Shown here: one piece after another, positions 6,886-15,122 of the stretch
Position numbering within the stretch: position 1 is the stretch's first letter
Layout: each line of letters begins with the position of its first letter
Assembly: GCF_001439635.1 (NCBI RefSeq)
Contig: NZ_LMBZ01000029.1
Coordinates: 402 to 41,714 of the forward strand
Source: Solibacillus cecembensis
GTDB taxonomy: Bacteria > Bacillota > Bacilli > Bacillales_A > Planococcaceae
Reading direction: 5' to 3'
DNA: 41,313 bases
The notes under the pieces: model-generated
What the model was told of the DNA's origin: nothing
Seen by the model: only the letters and a program-made list of their open reading frames with translations
The model's database searches: none
Position numbers and translations under genes: made by a program

Positions 6886-6995
6886 ATAAAATAAGCGTTT
6901 GCAACTTACTTTTAATCGAACTTTATTCAAAAGCTACATATTCTTCTCTCTAAACAATCCAGGTATATATAAATTAATGCTGTTGATTGATAAAA

Positions 6996-7565
6996 CTACG
7001 GTCTTAACATGTCTCCCTCTTTCCATGAATCGATTAATCGATTCAATCTTCTTAGCCTAGTTTCTTCTTTTTTGGCACTCATTACCCACCAAATAGAATC
7101 TCTTTTGTAAGAATCCGGAAGGCAATTGAATAATTTCCAAGAATTTTGATTTTTTTTAATTTCATCCTCATATTCTTTTATTAAAGTAACGTTCCTATTA
7201 GCGGAAGAATAACCTGTTTGATCATTTCTTTGATTAAAAATAGTCAATCCTTCAGGCTTCATTTTATTAAGTTCTATTAATTTATGCACCTTTTGCACGT
7301 TAACTTTACTCCAGAGGCTATTAGACTTACGTGGAGTAAAGCGGATTTTATAGCTATCTTCATCAACTGTTTTTCGTATCCCATCAATCCAACCAAACGA
7401 CAGTGCACAATCTACTGATTCTGACCAAGTAAGACTAGCTTTATTGGTCTTTTTTTTTGAAAAAATTACCCAAATCTCACTAGCTGTTTTGTGATGAATA
7501 TCTAACCAATCAATAAATTCTGTTTGATTAATAAAAAATAAGGCTTCACTCATTTTATCAGCCAT
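6996..7565 (-). CDS. YdeI/OmpD-associated (OmdA) family protein
   Basis: The sequence has the hallmark features of the YdeI/OmdA family: WLDIHHKTASEIWVIFSKK, LTWSESVDCALSFGWIDGIR (the most conserved block), RFTPRKSNSLWSKVNVQKVH, and a C-terminal RRLNRLIDSWKEG. Family members have been linked to protection against antimicrobial peptides, but the biochemical role is not settled. The first ATG overlaps the hydrolase gene by 16 bases. The fifth codon is also ATG and overlaps the hydrolase stop as ATGA, the more usual coupled arrangement, so the true start may be 7553. It is the last gene of the unit. Confidence 0.85.
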   Translation of the reverse strand: MADKMSEALFFINQTEFIDWLDIHHKTASEIWVIFSKKKTNKASLTWSESVDCALSFGWIDGIRKTVDEDSYKIRFTPRKSNSLWSKVNVQKVHKLIELNKMKPEGLTIFNQRNDQTGYSSANRNVTLIKEYEDEIKKNQNSWKLFNCLPDSYKRDSIWWVMSAKKEETRLRRLNRLIDSWKEGDMLRP

Positions 7566-8482
7566 TTTAAAATCATTTGATTAAGCTCTTCAGGTCTTTC
7601 TTCTTGAATCCAATGACCAGTGTCCAAACTTTTAACGTCTATATTAGGTACAAAATCTTTTATATTTTGAAGTGGCGGAATAATATCTTTCTCGCCATAT
7701 ACCATCAATGTTGGCTGATGAATAATAGGAGAGACGTCACCTAATAAATGCCAATTACGATTTAGATTTCTGTACCAATTGATGCTTGGAGTGAAACCTG
7801 TCTTATTGAACCCTGAGATATAAACAGAAAGATCTTCATCACTCATAACAGGTTCACCTAATGGCTTGGTTGCTTTAGCTAGATTAATCATTTCCATTCC
7901 TTTACCAGGAACTTGTGATGGAGCATTCTTTCGATATAAGTTATTAAGAAATTGTGATGAATTTTCATCTAGTATAGCATCTGCAACACCTGGTTGTTTG
8001 TTAAAGTGAACAAAATAGTAATCGTCTCCAAAAACTTCTTCCATAAAATCAATCCAAGGTTTCTCTCCACGAACTTGATAGGGCAAGCATAAGTTAATCA
8101 TTTTACGAACACGTTCTGGGTGCAGCAAAGCCATGCTCCAAACAACACTTGCACCCCAATCATGCCCCATAAAAATGGCATCTTTGTACTGATAGTGATC
8201 CAATAGAGCAACAAGATCACCGGTTAAATGTTTAATATCATATTTTGTAACTTCTTTGGGACAAGAAGATTCTCCATATCCCCGTTGATTGGGAATAATA
8301 ACGTGATAACCTGCTTCTACAAGAGGAGTCACTTGATGTCTCCAAGAATAGGCATGTTCTGGCCATCCGTGGCAGAGAACGATAGGTCGCCCCCAATTTT
8401 TTTGTCCAGCTTCAAAAACTTCTAGTTTCACACCGTTAACTGAGATAAGTGTTGGTGTTGGAAATTCATAATTGTTTGTCAT
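7550..8482 (-). CDS. Alpha/beta hydrolase, epoxide-hydrolase-like
   Basis: Motifs place it with epoxide hydrolases and haloalkane dehalogenases: the oxyanion-hole motif HGWP at residues 38-41, nucleophile Asp108 in GHDWGA, a cap region with VPGKGMEM, and the catalytic His in DTGHWIQEERPEE near the C-terminus. The Asp nucleophile, rather than Ser, argues for an epoxide hydrolase-type reaction. The length of 310 residues is normal, and there is no signal peptide. The ribosome site is AGGAGG. It is co-oriented with an upstream WYL regulator and translationally coupled to the YdeI gene. The promoter region carries two palindromes that suit control by that regulator. The substrate is unknown. Confidence 0.88.
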   Translation of the reverse strand: MTNNYEFPTPTLISVNGVKLEVFEAGQKNWGRPIVLCHGWPEHAYSWRHQVTPLVEAGYHVIIPNQRGYGESSCPKEVTKYDIKHLTGDLVALLDHYQYKDAIFMGHDWGASVVWSMALLHPERVRKMINLCLPYQVRGEKPWIDFMEEVFGDDYYFVHFNKQPGVADAILDENSSQFLNNLYRKNAPSQVPGKGMEMINLAKATKPLGEPVMSDEDLSVYISGFNKTGFTPSINWYRNLNRNWHLLGDVSPIIHQPTLMVYGEKDIIPPLQNIKDFVPNIDVKSLDTGHWIQEERPEELNQMILKWLIK

Positions 8483-8525
8483 TTAACGTTCCTCCTAATT
8501 AAAATAAATGTGTCTTACAACAACA

Positions 8526-8559
8526 ATATTATCACGGTGATTTGACAACAGTCTGTCAA
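8526..8559 (-). promoter_or_regulatory. Promoter and operator of the hydrolase-ydeI unit
   Basis: On the - strand a consensus TTGACA -35 (8559-8554) is followed after 19-20 bases by TGATAAT. The -35 is one arm of the inverted repeat TTGACA-N6-TGTCAA (8542-8559). A second palindrome, ATCAC-N-GTGAT (8531-8541), overlaps the -10. A spacer this long is unusual and is typical of promoters that need a regulator to distort the DNA. The linked WYL protein is the natural candidate; that link is inferred. Confidence 0.5.
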
Positions 8560-8574
8560 CTTTGAGAAACGCAA

Positions 8575-9504
8575 TTAACGATATTTTTCAGCCATCAATC
8601 TGAGTTTTGAAGCAATTGCTTCACGCATTTCTTTTGGAGCTAAGACCTCTACATGCTCTCCAAAACTAAATATGAGAGAGAACAACCATTCTTTTTCGGG
8701 GAGTGTAGATTTAACAAGAAGTTCACCTGTTTCTAACACCGAAATATCTTCTTTATTAAAAATATCCTCCACACGAGACTGCATTATAGAGGAAATCTTT
8801 AAGACAATTGTTGTCATTATTGTTTGCTCATTTAATAATGTCCTAATCTCATGATACGATTTTTCTCGACGTTCAAATGATTGATTTTCGATGTAACAAT
8901 CACTTATACGGGAAACTTTAAATATTCTGAAATCTTCTTTTGAAAGACAATAAGCAAATAAGTACCAAGTATAATTTTTAAATATGAGTGACATAGGTTC
9001 AACTCGTCTTTTGCTGACAATATTATTATAATTTCTGTAGTCAATCATCAGTATATCAGTCTGTGTAATAGATTTTCTTAGCGTTTTAACTAATGACTTT
9101 TGTTCTAGAGATTCTTCAAAAGGATGTAAATCAATGATGATTTGTTCCATATGCAGCTTTAGTTCATCTGCCTTGTTTTTAGGAATGATATTTTCTAACT
9201 TTTCTATGGATGATTCTAGCTCAATGTCGTCAACCGTGGAATTAATATCTTTGAGAACAGAAAGAAGGGAGGACAGATTATTAAGAGTCAGTACTTGATG
9301 ATTTAATTTATAATTTTCATAAATGCTGAATCCACCATTGTTTCCAGAGTGGGAAATGATAGGAATTCCGGCTAGATTGATTGTTTCAATATCTCGGTAA
9401 ATAGTCCGAACCGACACTTCAAATTTTTGAGCCAATTCATTGGCTGTTACACGATTTCTATTAAGTAACATCACAATAATGGTTAACATACGTTCTATTT
9501 TCAT
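8575..9504 (-). CDS. YafY-type transcriptional regulator (HTH-11 and WYL domains)
   Basis: The N-terminal winged helix reads RMLTIIVMLLNRNRVTANEL and then FEVSVRTIYRDIETINLAGI, the standard DeoR/YafY-type HTH-11 domain. A WYL domain follows in the centre (YNNIVSKRRVEPMSLIFKNY with YTWYLFAYCLSKEDFRIFKV and RISD), then a C-terminal extension (KEWLFSLIFSFGEHVEVLAP). WYL domains bind ligands, often nucleotides or nucleic acid. The ribosome site AAGGAG is well spaced. The gene lies 92 bases upstream of, and in the same direction as, the hydrolase, whose promoter carries palindromes. A local repressor or activator role is likely. Confidence 0.9.
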   Translation of the reverse strand: MKIERMLTIIVMLLNRNRVTANELAQKFEVSVRTIYRDIETINLAGIPIISHSGNNGGFSIYENYKLNHQVLTLNNLSSLLSVLKDINSTVDDIELESSIEKLENIIPKNKADELKLHMEQIIIDLHPFEESLEQKSLVKTLRKSITQTDILMIDYRNYNNIVSKRRVEPMSLIFKNYTWYLFAYCLSKEDFRIFKVSRISDCYIENQSFERREKSYHEIRTLLNEQTIMTTIVLKISSIMQSRVEDIFNKEDISVLETGELLVKSTLPEKEWLFSLIFSFGEHVEVLAPKEMREAIASKLRLMAEKYR

Positions 9505-9685
9505 TTTGTTCTCCTTAGATAAGGTTTCTTTTCATTCTACACTACACAATATGATGATACATTAAAAAAACTTTTCAAAAGAACTAATCTTTCATATACA
9601 AAAATATTATTCAAGTCTAGTATGCTTAGAGGTTCTTTTTTTACGTAACAAGTATGATAAAAGAATACTCAATATACAACTCTTA

Positions 9686-9810
9686 TTAAACTAACGGGGG
9701 CTTTAGTTTAACAAGTCCATCATTTCGATGGTCTATTTTTACGTCCAAAACATTAATGATCTATTGTGAAATGTTCAACTTAATCTAACGATGTAGGTTA
9801 GCTTTACAAG
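9686..9810 (+). repeat. Modular repeat copy 10, divergent, in a 480-base gap
   Basis: The left end is TTAAACTAACGGGGGCTTTAG. The middle is a different hairpin (CCATC-ATTTC-GATGG, then TCTATTTTT). The degenerate right end is AATCTAACGATGTAGGTTAG. It lies about 3 kb beyond the main array, in the gap between the WYL regulator and the next gene. The rest of the gap is AT-rich with no open frame that I can support. Confidence 0.6.
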
Positions 9811-9987
9811 TTTTAAATTCAATAGTTTAAAGTTATAGAGCATTTTTTTGAATGAGGAATGCTTTTTATTTTTCGCTTAAAATATAAATTATCAATAAAA
9901 ATTTCTTATTTATTAACAAAAATTTATTGATATTCGATAAAATGTGTATTAAAATCAAAATAAGATTAAATAAGTGAGGTGTTTTTT

Positions 9988-10470
9988 ATGGAAAAAGTAA
10001 CAACGTTGTTTTTAAAAATAGCTGTCATTCTTTTAGGAGTCCCAGTTCTTGCTCTGTGCATCTTTTTGGTACCGGAGATAGCGAATCTTGCAGAAGAATT
10101 GGTTCCAGAGTTTGCTTTTATAAAATATCTCGTTTTCATCGTTTTTGATGCATCGGCGATCCCATTTTACTTTGCTTTGTATCAGGCTTTCAAACTCTTA
10201 CGCTATATTGACAAAAATGAAGCTTTCTCCGATTTATCTGTAAAAGCTTTAAAGAAAATCAAATACTGTGCCATCACTATCAGTACTTTGCATGTGCTAG
10301 TTTGGCCGCTCTACTATATCTTTGCGGAAGTAGACGACGCACCAGGAGTTATATTAGTCGGATTGGTTGTTCCTTTTGCTTCGATGGTTATCGCAGTCTT
10401 TGCGGCTGTTCTCCAAAAACTTTTACAAGAAGCAATTACTATCAAATCTGAAAATGATTTAACGGTCTGA
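9988..10470 (+). CDS. yoaS: DUF2975 membrane protein (YoaS-like)
   Basis: This is a small integral membrane protein with four predicted helices (about residues 7-27, 43-65, 88-108, 120-142). The second and third are separated by FKLLRYIDKNEAFSDLSVKA, the characteristic loop of DUF2975. In Bacillus subtilis the family member YoaS is followed by the small regulator YozG, and the same pair is seen here 11 bases apart. The ATG is chosen as start because GAGGTG lies six bases upstream; the GTG three codons earlier falls inside that ribosome site. The function is unknown; the regulator-membrane pair probably acts as one unit. Confidence 0.85.
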   Translation: MEKVTTLFLKIAVILLGVPVLALCIFLVPEIANLAEELVPEFAFIKYLVFIVFDASAIPFYFALYQAFKLLRYIDKNEAFSDLSVKALKKIKYCAITISTLHVLVWPLYYIFAEVDDAPGVILVGLVVPFASMVIAVFAAVLQKLLQEAITIKSENDLTV

Positions 10471-10481
10471 GGTGAATAACA

Positions 10482-10697
10482 ATGGCAATTATAATCAATA
10501 TTGATGTGATGTTAGCAAAAAGGAAAATGAGCGTAACAGAACTTACAGAGAAGGTTGGAATAACAATGGCGAACCTTTCTATATTGAAAAATGGAAAGGC
10601 AAAAGCGATTCGATTCTCCACTTTAGAGGCAATTTGTAAGGCTTTAGAATGTCAGCCTGGAGATATTTTAGAATACAAAAGTGACGAGGACAGTTAA
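10482..10697 (+). CDS. yozG: Small Cro/C1-type HTH regulator (YozG-like)
   Basis: A 71-residue protein that is almost entirely one helix-turn-helix: MLAKRKMSVTELTEKVGITM, then ANLSILKNGKAKAIRFSTLE, AICKALECQPGDILEY. This is the YozG subgroup of XRE regulators, which is regularly encoded directly after DUF2975 proteins. It has no ligand or dimerisation domain beyond the HTH. It probably regulates its own operon, perhaps through contact with the membrane partner; that is inferred from the conserved pairing only. Confidence 0.9.
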   Translation: MAIIINIDVMLAKRKMSVTELTEKVGITMANLSILKNGKAKAIRFSTLEAICKALECQPGDILEYKSDEDS

Positions 10698-10745
10698 ACA
10701 TTTTGGAGGAAACTTAATATAACAATTATTAAGGGAGGTATAACT

Positions 10746-11990
10746 ATGGACATTAACAATTTGATTATTGAAAATATTGATAACCCTCATGAGCTGGAGA
10801 GAATGTATAGAAAAGACCCGAAAGCTTTTAAAAATTCATTCTCACACGCATGGGAACAAAGTCCTGATTCTCAGGTTCTTCGTGTTTGGTATGAAAGATT
10901 GCATTGCGAGGATACGGCAAATACAGAAAAATCTTCTTTACTTCAAAAAGGATTCTTATTCATGGGCATTTTAGCCATTTTGGCCGGGGTAAGCACTAGG
11001 ATCATTTTCTATTTTGTCGAACAGGAAGCAATTGCTCCAATTAACCTGGCTTTTGGTGTAATTCCTTTTATTACTGCTTATTTTGTTTACACTAATAGGC
11101 CGAAAAAAAGTGTTATTTATTCCATTGCAGCATTGTTCCTAATTTCCGGGATTTATCTTAATATGCTGCCATTTAATTATAAAGACAGTATTATTCTTGC
11201 TTATTTACACCTTCCCATTTTCTTATGGGTATTGGTAGGGCTTGCATTTGCAGGGAATGACTATTCAAAGGGCAGTACAAGATTAGCCTATATTAAATTT
11301 AATTTGGAATATGGTATTCTCTACGCCAGCATGGCAGTTAGCGGAATGGTACTCGCAGCATTAACTATGCAGTTATTTAGCTTTGTTGGCCTGGATATAG
11401 AAGAATTCTATTTTAGTAATGTCGTTTTATTTGGTGCTGCCGCCCTCGCTATTGTGGCTGCCTACCTGGTATCAATGAACCTTAAACTTGCTAAAAATAT
11501 TACACCATATATAGCTAAAATTTTTAGTCCTCTTGTTCTAATCACATTGTTGGTCTATCTTATAACGGTTATATGGGTCGGTAAAAATCCATTCTTGGAC
11601 CGCAATTTCTTGATAGCCTTCAACGGAATACTCCTTGGTGTATTGGCCGTAACCATATTTTCCATTACCGAAAGCGACTCAGACAAGAAAAAGAACATTT
11701 CAGATTATATAAATTTTGCCTTAATTGTTCTTGCGCTTATCATTGACAGTGTGGCTTTGTCAGCCATCGTGTTCAGACTTTCTTCTTATGGAATTACGCC
11801 TAATAGACTTGCTGTTTTAGGAGTAAACATACTAATCTGGGCAAATCTCATTTGGATTATGCTTTCCTATATGCGTTTTCTACAAAACAAATCTGGACCT
11901 TCAACGATCCAAGATGCAGTTACTAAATATTTGCCGGTATACGGACTTTGGGCAGCGTTCGTAATATTTACTTTTCCCATAATTTATTAA
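10746..11990 (+). CDS. Polytopic membrane protein, family uncertain
   Basis: A 414-residue protein with a soluble N-terminal segment of about 60 residues (rich in charged residues, NPHELERMYRKDPKAFK) followed by roughly eleven or twelve hydrophobic helices from residue 68 to the end. The segment SAIVFRLSSYGITPNRLAVL between the late helices is reminiscent of the DUF4153-type membrane proteins, but I cannot confirm the family. The ribosome site AAGGGAGG is strong. The gene follows the YoaS/YozG pair by 48 bases and may be in the same operon. A strong terminator follows. Role unknown. Confidence 0.7.
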   Translation: MDINNLIIENIDNPHELERMYRKDPKAFKNSFSHAWEQSPDSQVLRVWYERLHCEDTANTEKSSLLQKGFLFMGILAILAGVSTRIIFYFVEQEAIAPINLAFGVIPFITAYFVYTNRPKKSVIYSIAALFLISGIYLNMLPFNYKDSIILAYLHLPIFLWVLVGLAFAGNDYSKGSTRLAYIKFNLEYGILYASMAVSGMVLAALTMQLFSFVGLDIEEFYFSNVVLFGAAALAIVAAYLVSMNLKLAKNITPYIAKIFSPLVLITLLVYLITVIWVGKNPFLDRNFLIAFNGILLGVLAVTIFSITESDSDKKKNISDYINFALIVLALIIDSVALSAIVFRLSSYGITPNRLAVLGVNILIWANLIWIMLSYMRFLQNKSGPSTIQDAVTKYLPVYGLWAAFVIFTFPIIY

Positions 11991-12052
11991 TACGAAAGGT
12001 ATTGTAAACGTAATGAGGAGCTAATCGTATATAACATATAAAAACCTTAGAG

Positions 12053-12102
12053 CTGATAGTATGCAACTTTTTATACAGAGTTGCATACTATCGGTTTATT
12101 TT
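12053..12102 (+). terminator. Rho-independent terminator
   Basis: CTGATAGTATGCAACT and AGTTGCATACTATCGG form a 16-pair stem with one G-U pair around a 10-base loop, followed by TTTATTTT. Confidence 0.9.
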
Positions 12103-12231
12103 CATTACTAAAGTTAAAAAGAAGTATTCAAAATAGAAGACATATTTTATTGTTGTAACGGGATTTCTTTAAAAAATGTCCAGTTTCATGTGCCAAAAGA
12201 ATACGAAATGTATAGATTTTAGAAATTATTA

Positions 12232-12357
12232 ATGGGATTGTTTTTGGCTTTCACATTAAGGGGGTGCATCGGGAGATAAGATGATTACTCTCCACGCGAT
12301 GTTACAATTTTTACTGTATCAGCAAGCACGAATGAGCAATCACTCACAATTTCATAA
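12232..12357 (+). pseudogene. Relic of a small lipoprotein gene
   Basis: The frame reads MGLFLAFTLRGCIGR, then a TAA, and then continues without interruption as DDYSPRDVTIFTVSASTNEQ and a second stop. The first part has the shape of a lipoprotein signal (hydrophobic run, then GC), preceded by KLL in the same frame. One nonsense mutation and loss of the rest would explain it. The family is not recognised. A further open stretch just before it (KNVQFHVPKEYEMYRF) may be another relic. Confidence 0.35.
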
Positions 12358-12368
12358 ATAGGTCAGAT

Positions 12369-13592
12369 TCAAACGTTATCCTTTTTTATTCCAATCGGCA
12401 AGTAATACGATAAATTGTTTGTAATCATCCCACCAATACGTATACCAATAGCACCTGGCTTTCCGCTAATTAAAAAGCTGCCAACCAACATTTCTCCTAT
12501 TTGTTTGCCTTTTTCACTATGGAATGTTGTTTTTGGTTGTTCGATATATTGTTGATACACCTTTGTATACTGCTGATACGATTTTTGTACATCTTCCTTT
12601 AGCAAATGTCCATCTGCTTCATAAATCTCAATTGTATCGCCTTCACGACCGAATACAGGTTTTTTTACATAGCGCAGCCCTTTTTTGATAAACGGGTGTT
12701 CTTCTAAATAGGTCGGTAACAAATACTCGGCAATCCATTCATGCTCTTCCGCTGTAAAAAATGCATTTCCTTCCTCGTGTAAACCCCAAATGACAGCCTG
12801 TACCGCTTTATTTTGTAGTAAAAAAGCAGAAGGGGGGTTAATAATCGTTAATAAATTTTGTTCAACGAGCTCTAATACCCATAAGCCGATTTTATTTTGT
12901 GCTTCGTCTTCGTCTTGAATTAAATTTTCAATCGGGAAAGTTTGACGATACAGGACATCAATTTTCTTCCCATCCTCATCAAACAGCCCGACACCTCTTT
13001 GAATATGTAATAGATGTAACGGAGTAAATTTTGCTCCAGGTACAAATTGCATTAAGTAAAGCGTTGTATAGTAGTCTTCTATATTTTGTTCATGCGCAGT
13101 AAAGACGATATGTGTTTTTTGAGAAAATTTACTATGTGTAATGCTTTCTTGAACCAGATCTTTTAAAACTTGCTCCGCTTTAGCATTCGGATTTTCCATT
13201 GCGAAAGCATGGCAAATGCGCTCATTGACAAAAAATAATTCCTTAATAAACGTCGGTGTATCTGCATTCATTTCAATACATTTATAGCTGCCGTTATGTG
13301 GAATAAAGTCAAAGCGCGCTATTACACTTTCAGTCTCTAACGTTTTTAAACGAAGAAAACGGAGCGTTTCTTCAGGATAACCCATTTCAAGTAATGTTTC
13401 ATTCGATACGTTGCGTAATAATTGAGCCGTTTTAAAATAAATTTTGCCCGTGCGTTCCGTCGCCAATCGAATCTTTTCAACTTCTTCCTCTGTTACTTCA
13501 TATATATCATAAAGTGCATATTCCTCGTCATATAAATCTGCCCAGAACTGATCTATTTGCGCGTAAAACTGTTGGCGCTCGCTTTTATACAT
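12369..13592 (-). CDS. Glutathionylspermidine synthase-like ATP-grasp protein (YgiC/YjfC type)
   Basis: This is the ATP-grasp synthetase domain of the glutathionylspermidine synthase family without the amidase half. Key blocks are RFDFIPHNGSYKCIEMNADT with TPTFIKELFF near residues 94-120 (metal/ATP site), the central QTFPIENL and PPSAFLLQNKAVQAVIW blocks, and KKPVFGREGDTIEIY near 315 with the conserved RxGxxI signature. The C-terminus GAIGIRIGGMITNNLSYYLP is also typical. E. coli YgiC and YjfC have this build and their reaction is unproven; formation of an amide between a peptide and an amine is the family chemistry. It is the last gene of a four-gene operon that includes a DUF350 protein, as in the E. 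coli yjf cluster. Confidence 0.85.
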   Translation of the reverse strand: MYKSERQQFYAQIDQFWADLYDEEYALYDIYEVTEEEVEKIRLATERTGKIYFKTAQLLRNVSNETLLEMGYPEETLRFLRLKTLETESVIARFDFIPHNGSYKCIEMNADTPTFIKELFFVNERICHAFAMENPNAKAEQVLKDLVQESITHSKFSQKTHIVFTAHEQNIEDYYTTLYLMQFVPGAKFTPLHLLHIQRGVGLFDEDGKKIDVLYRQTFPIENLIQDEDEAQNKIGLWVLELVEQNLLTIINPPSAFLLQNKAVQAVIWGLHEEGNAFFTAEEHEWIAEYLLPTYLEEHPFIKKGLRYVKKPVFGREGDTIEIYEADGHLLKEDVQKSYQQYTKVYQQYIEQPKTTFHSEKGKQIGEMLVGSFLISGKPGAIGIRIGGMITNNLSYYLPIGIKKDNV

Positions 13593-13600
13593 GTAAACAT

Positions 13601-14056
13601 TCAGCTCTCTTTCAAATCAGTTACATAAATTACATAAACGCCGCGGTCTTCATCAATTTCAGTAGAAGTAACAAGCGACTGACCGATTTTAGGAATATCT
13701 ACAACATTCTTTAATAAATAGCGGATAACTTCAATATGCGTCTCACAAGGAATACGTGAGAGCAATCGAAAATTTTCACGTTCATTTGGACTTCTAAATT
13801 CGATATGAATGCCTTGTTCACGAAAGTTTCGCTCGTCCTCACCGGATAAATTACGCCCGATCTCTTTTAGTACGAGCACTTCCATATTCCCATCCATCTC
13901 ATTCGATATTAGCTCATATTGAGTACCTCGCATGATAAAATAGGTACAAAGTTGTCGCGCATAAAATTCATCTATGCCAACATTAGTTTCCATATATTCA
14001 TAAAACGGCTCAAAATGTCCATTTCCTTTATCAATATAATAAATTAACTGCTTCAG
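13601..14056 (-). CDS. Conserved hypothetical protein with probable CTG start
   Basis: A 151-residue soluble protein of unknown function between the DUF350 and synthase genes, probably translated as part of the operon. The first ATG would be at 13993, but it has no ribosome site. The frame stays open upstream to a CTG (then KQLIYYIDKGNGHFEPFYEY), placed five bases after a very strong GAGGAGGGAG site. No ATG, GTG or TTG lies between. I therefore extend the gene to this CTG. The sequence is mixed alpha/beta with no signal peptide or membrane helix (FRSPNERENFRLLSRIPCET; VYVIYVTDLKES at the end). No family recognised. Its place in the operon suggests a partner of the synthase or the membrane protein. 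Confidence 0.7.
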   Translation of the reverse strand: MKQLIYYIDKGNGHFEPFYEYMETNVGIDEFYARQLCTYFIMRGTQYELISNEMDGNMEVLVLKEIGRNLSGEDERNFREQGIHIEFRSPNERENFRLLSRIPCETHIEVIRYLLKNVVDIPKIGQSLVTSTEIDEDRGVYVIYVTDLKES

Positions 14057-14074
14057 AGCTACTCCCTCCTCAAA

Positions 14075-14473
14075 CTAATAAGATAAACATTTCGCAACAA
14101 TCCAGCCAACTGCTAATGATAGCGATAATAAAATCGTTCCGACTGCGCGATTATCTTCTTCAATCGCTTTTTGAATGCTAAAACGAATCGTTATTAGTTC
14201 TGCTATGAAAAATACAACGACTTGCGCTACAATTCCGATTGCACCCCAAATTGCCATATCTACTAATGAAATCGAATACTCGGCAGCAGCGCCTAATACG
14301 ATCGCTAGTCCCATAACTTTACCACCTAATAACATAGCAGCTGCCACATTTTTTTGTGCGATTAATTGGAACTCTTTAATTTTTGGTGTACTTAACGTAA
14401 ATAGCAACATACCAAATACTAATAAACTCATTGATACACCTAGATATGATAAAAAATTTAAATACACATTCAT
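14075..14473 (-). CDS. DUF350 family membrane protein (YjfL-like)
   Basis: A 132-residue protein with four membrane helices (about 8-28, 45-65, 73-95, 110-130). The block NVAAAMLLGGKVMGLAIVLG with a following D..IWGAIGIVAQVVVFF matches the DUF350 pattern, which is usually two such units of two helices each. DUF350 proteins are found next to YgiC/YjfC-type synthetases in many bacteria, as here. The ribosome site is AAGGGAGG. The biochemical role is unknown; a membrane platform for the synthase is an inference from gene context. Confidence 0.85.
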   Translation of the reverse strand: MNVYLNFLSYLGVSMSLLVFGMLLFTLSTPKIKEFQLIAQKNVAAAMLLGGKVMGLAIVLGAAAEYSISLVDMAIWGAIGIVAQVVVFFIAELITIRFSIQKAIEEDNRAVGTILLSLSLAVGWIVAKCLSY

Positions 14474-14488
14474 ATTTTTCTGCCTCCC

Positions 14489-14821
14489 TTATCCACCAAA
14501 ACTTTTTGAGCCACTGCCAAACCCAGAACTGGATTGTCCGGTTTTAAAGCTGGCACTACTTTTATAATTTTGGTAGTCATTGTTACTATGTAATGCTGAC
14601 TTATTGTTATAATAGCCCCCGCCGTAATAGTAGGATCTGTAATGCCCTGAACGACTTTCATCACATTGCCATACACCATTTTCCTCTGACCAATCCCAAT
14701 CGTTACAGCTTACATCTGTTGGCTGTGGTGGTAAGCTATTTGCTGTTGAGTTACAGCCAGCTAAGCTAAACGTTAATGCTGTTGCTGATATACCAACCAT
14801 CAATTTCTTCGTTTTCTCCAT
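14489..14821 (-). CDS. Small lipoprotein with Gly/Ser/Tyr-rich tail, first gene of synthase operon
   Basis: The signal sequence MEKTKKLMVGISATALTFSLAGC ends in a lipobox (Cys23). The mature part has a short tryptophan-rich block (CNDWDWSEENGVWQCDES, with two cysteines that could form a disulfide) and then a low-complexity tail (SYYYGGGYY, SSGFGSGSKSFGG). Enterobacterial clusters of the same kind carry a small YgiB/YjfM-type outer protein in this position, and this looks like the Gram-positive counterpart by position and composition rather than by clear homology. It should be anchored on the outer face of the membrane. The stop lies 15 bases before the DUF350 start. Confidence 0.75.
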   Translation of the reverse strand: MEKTKKLMVGISATALTFSLAGCNSTANSLPPQPTDVSCNDWDWSEENGVWQCDESRSGHYRSYYYGGGYYNNKSALHSNNDYQNYKSSASFKTGQSSSGFGSGSKSFGG

Positions 14822-14958
14822 TTCTATAATCCTCCATTTCCTTTCCTACTTTAATGTACGATAAAACAGAAGTAAAGATTCAAAAAATTTAATATCGAAT
14901 ACGCTATTGGAAATAAAACGCCATTCTTAAACTCCGACTTTACTTCAATAAAGAAAAC

Positions 14959-15047
14959 GAGCTGCCAAATTGTTTGTTCTGCAGCTCTAAGCTTGCGATG
15001 CGATGGAAACCTACAACAAAACACCGCAAACTAAGAGCTGAATTTTT
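14959..15047 (+). promoter_or_regulatory. Mutually exclusive hairpins between divergent genes
   Basis: Three segments can pair in two ways. GAGCTGC (14959-14965) pairs with GCAGCTC (14981-14987). The same middle segment, CAGCTCTAAGCTTGCG (14982-14997), pairs better with CGCAAACTAAGAGCTG (15025-15040), with two mismatches in 16, and AATTTTTG follows. This is the geometry of an antiterminator/terminator switch upstream of the phosphodiesterase. It could instead be a degenerate repeat relative, because the GAGCTGC/GCAGCTC stem resembles the one in the modular repeats. Confidence 0.35.
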
Positions 15048-15122
15048 GCCAAATCCCTCAACTACATGAATTAATGATATTCAACTCATACTAACCTATA
15101 TAATTGATTTGAAAGTGAGGTC

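Noticed and set aside
13514..13714. Open frame on the + strand across the synthase/unknown gene junction
   Set aside because: It is antisense to two well-supported genes, has no ribosome site and shows no protein family.
14470..14679. Second open frame on the - strand over the small lipoprotein gene
   Set aside because: It overlaps the lipoprotein gene in another frame. The lipoprotein has a clear signal and operon spacing; this frame has neither.
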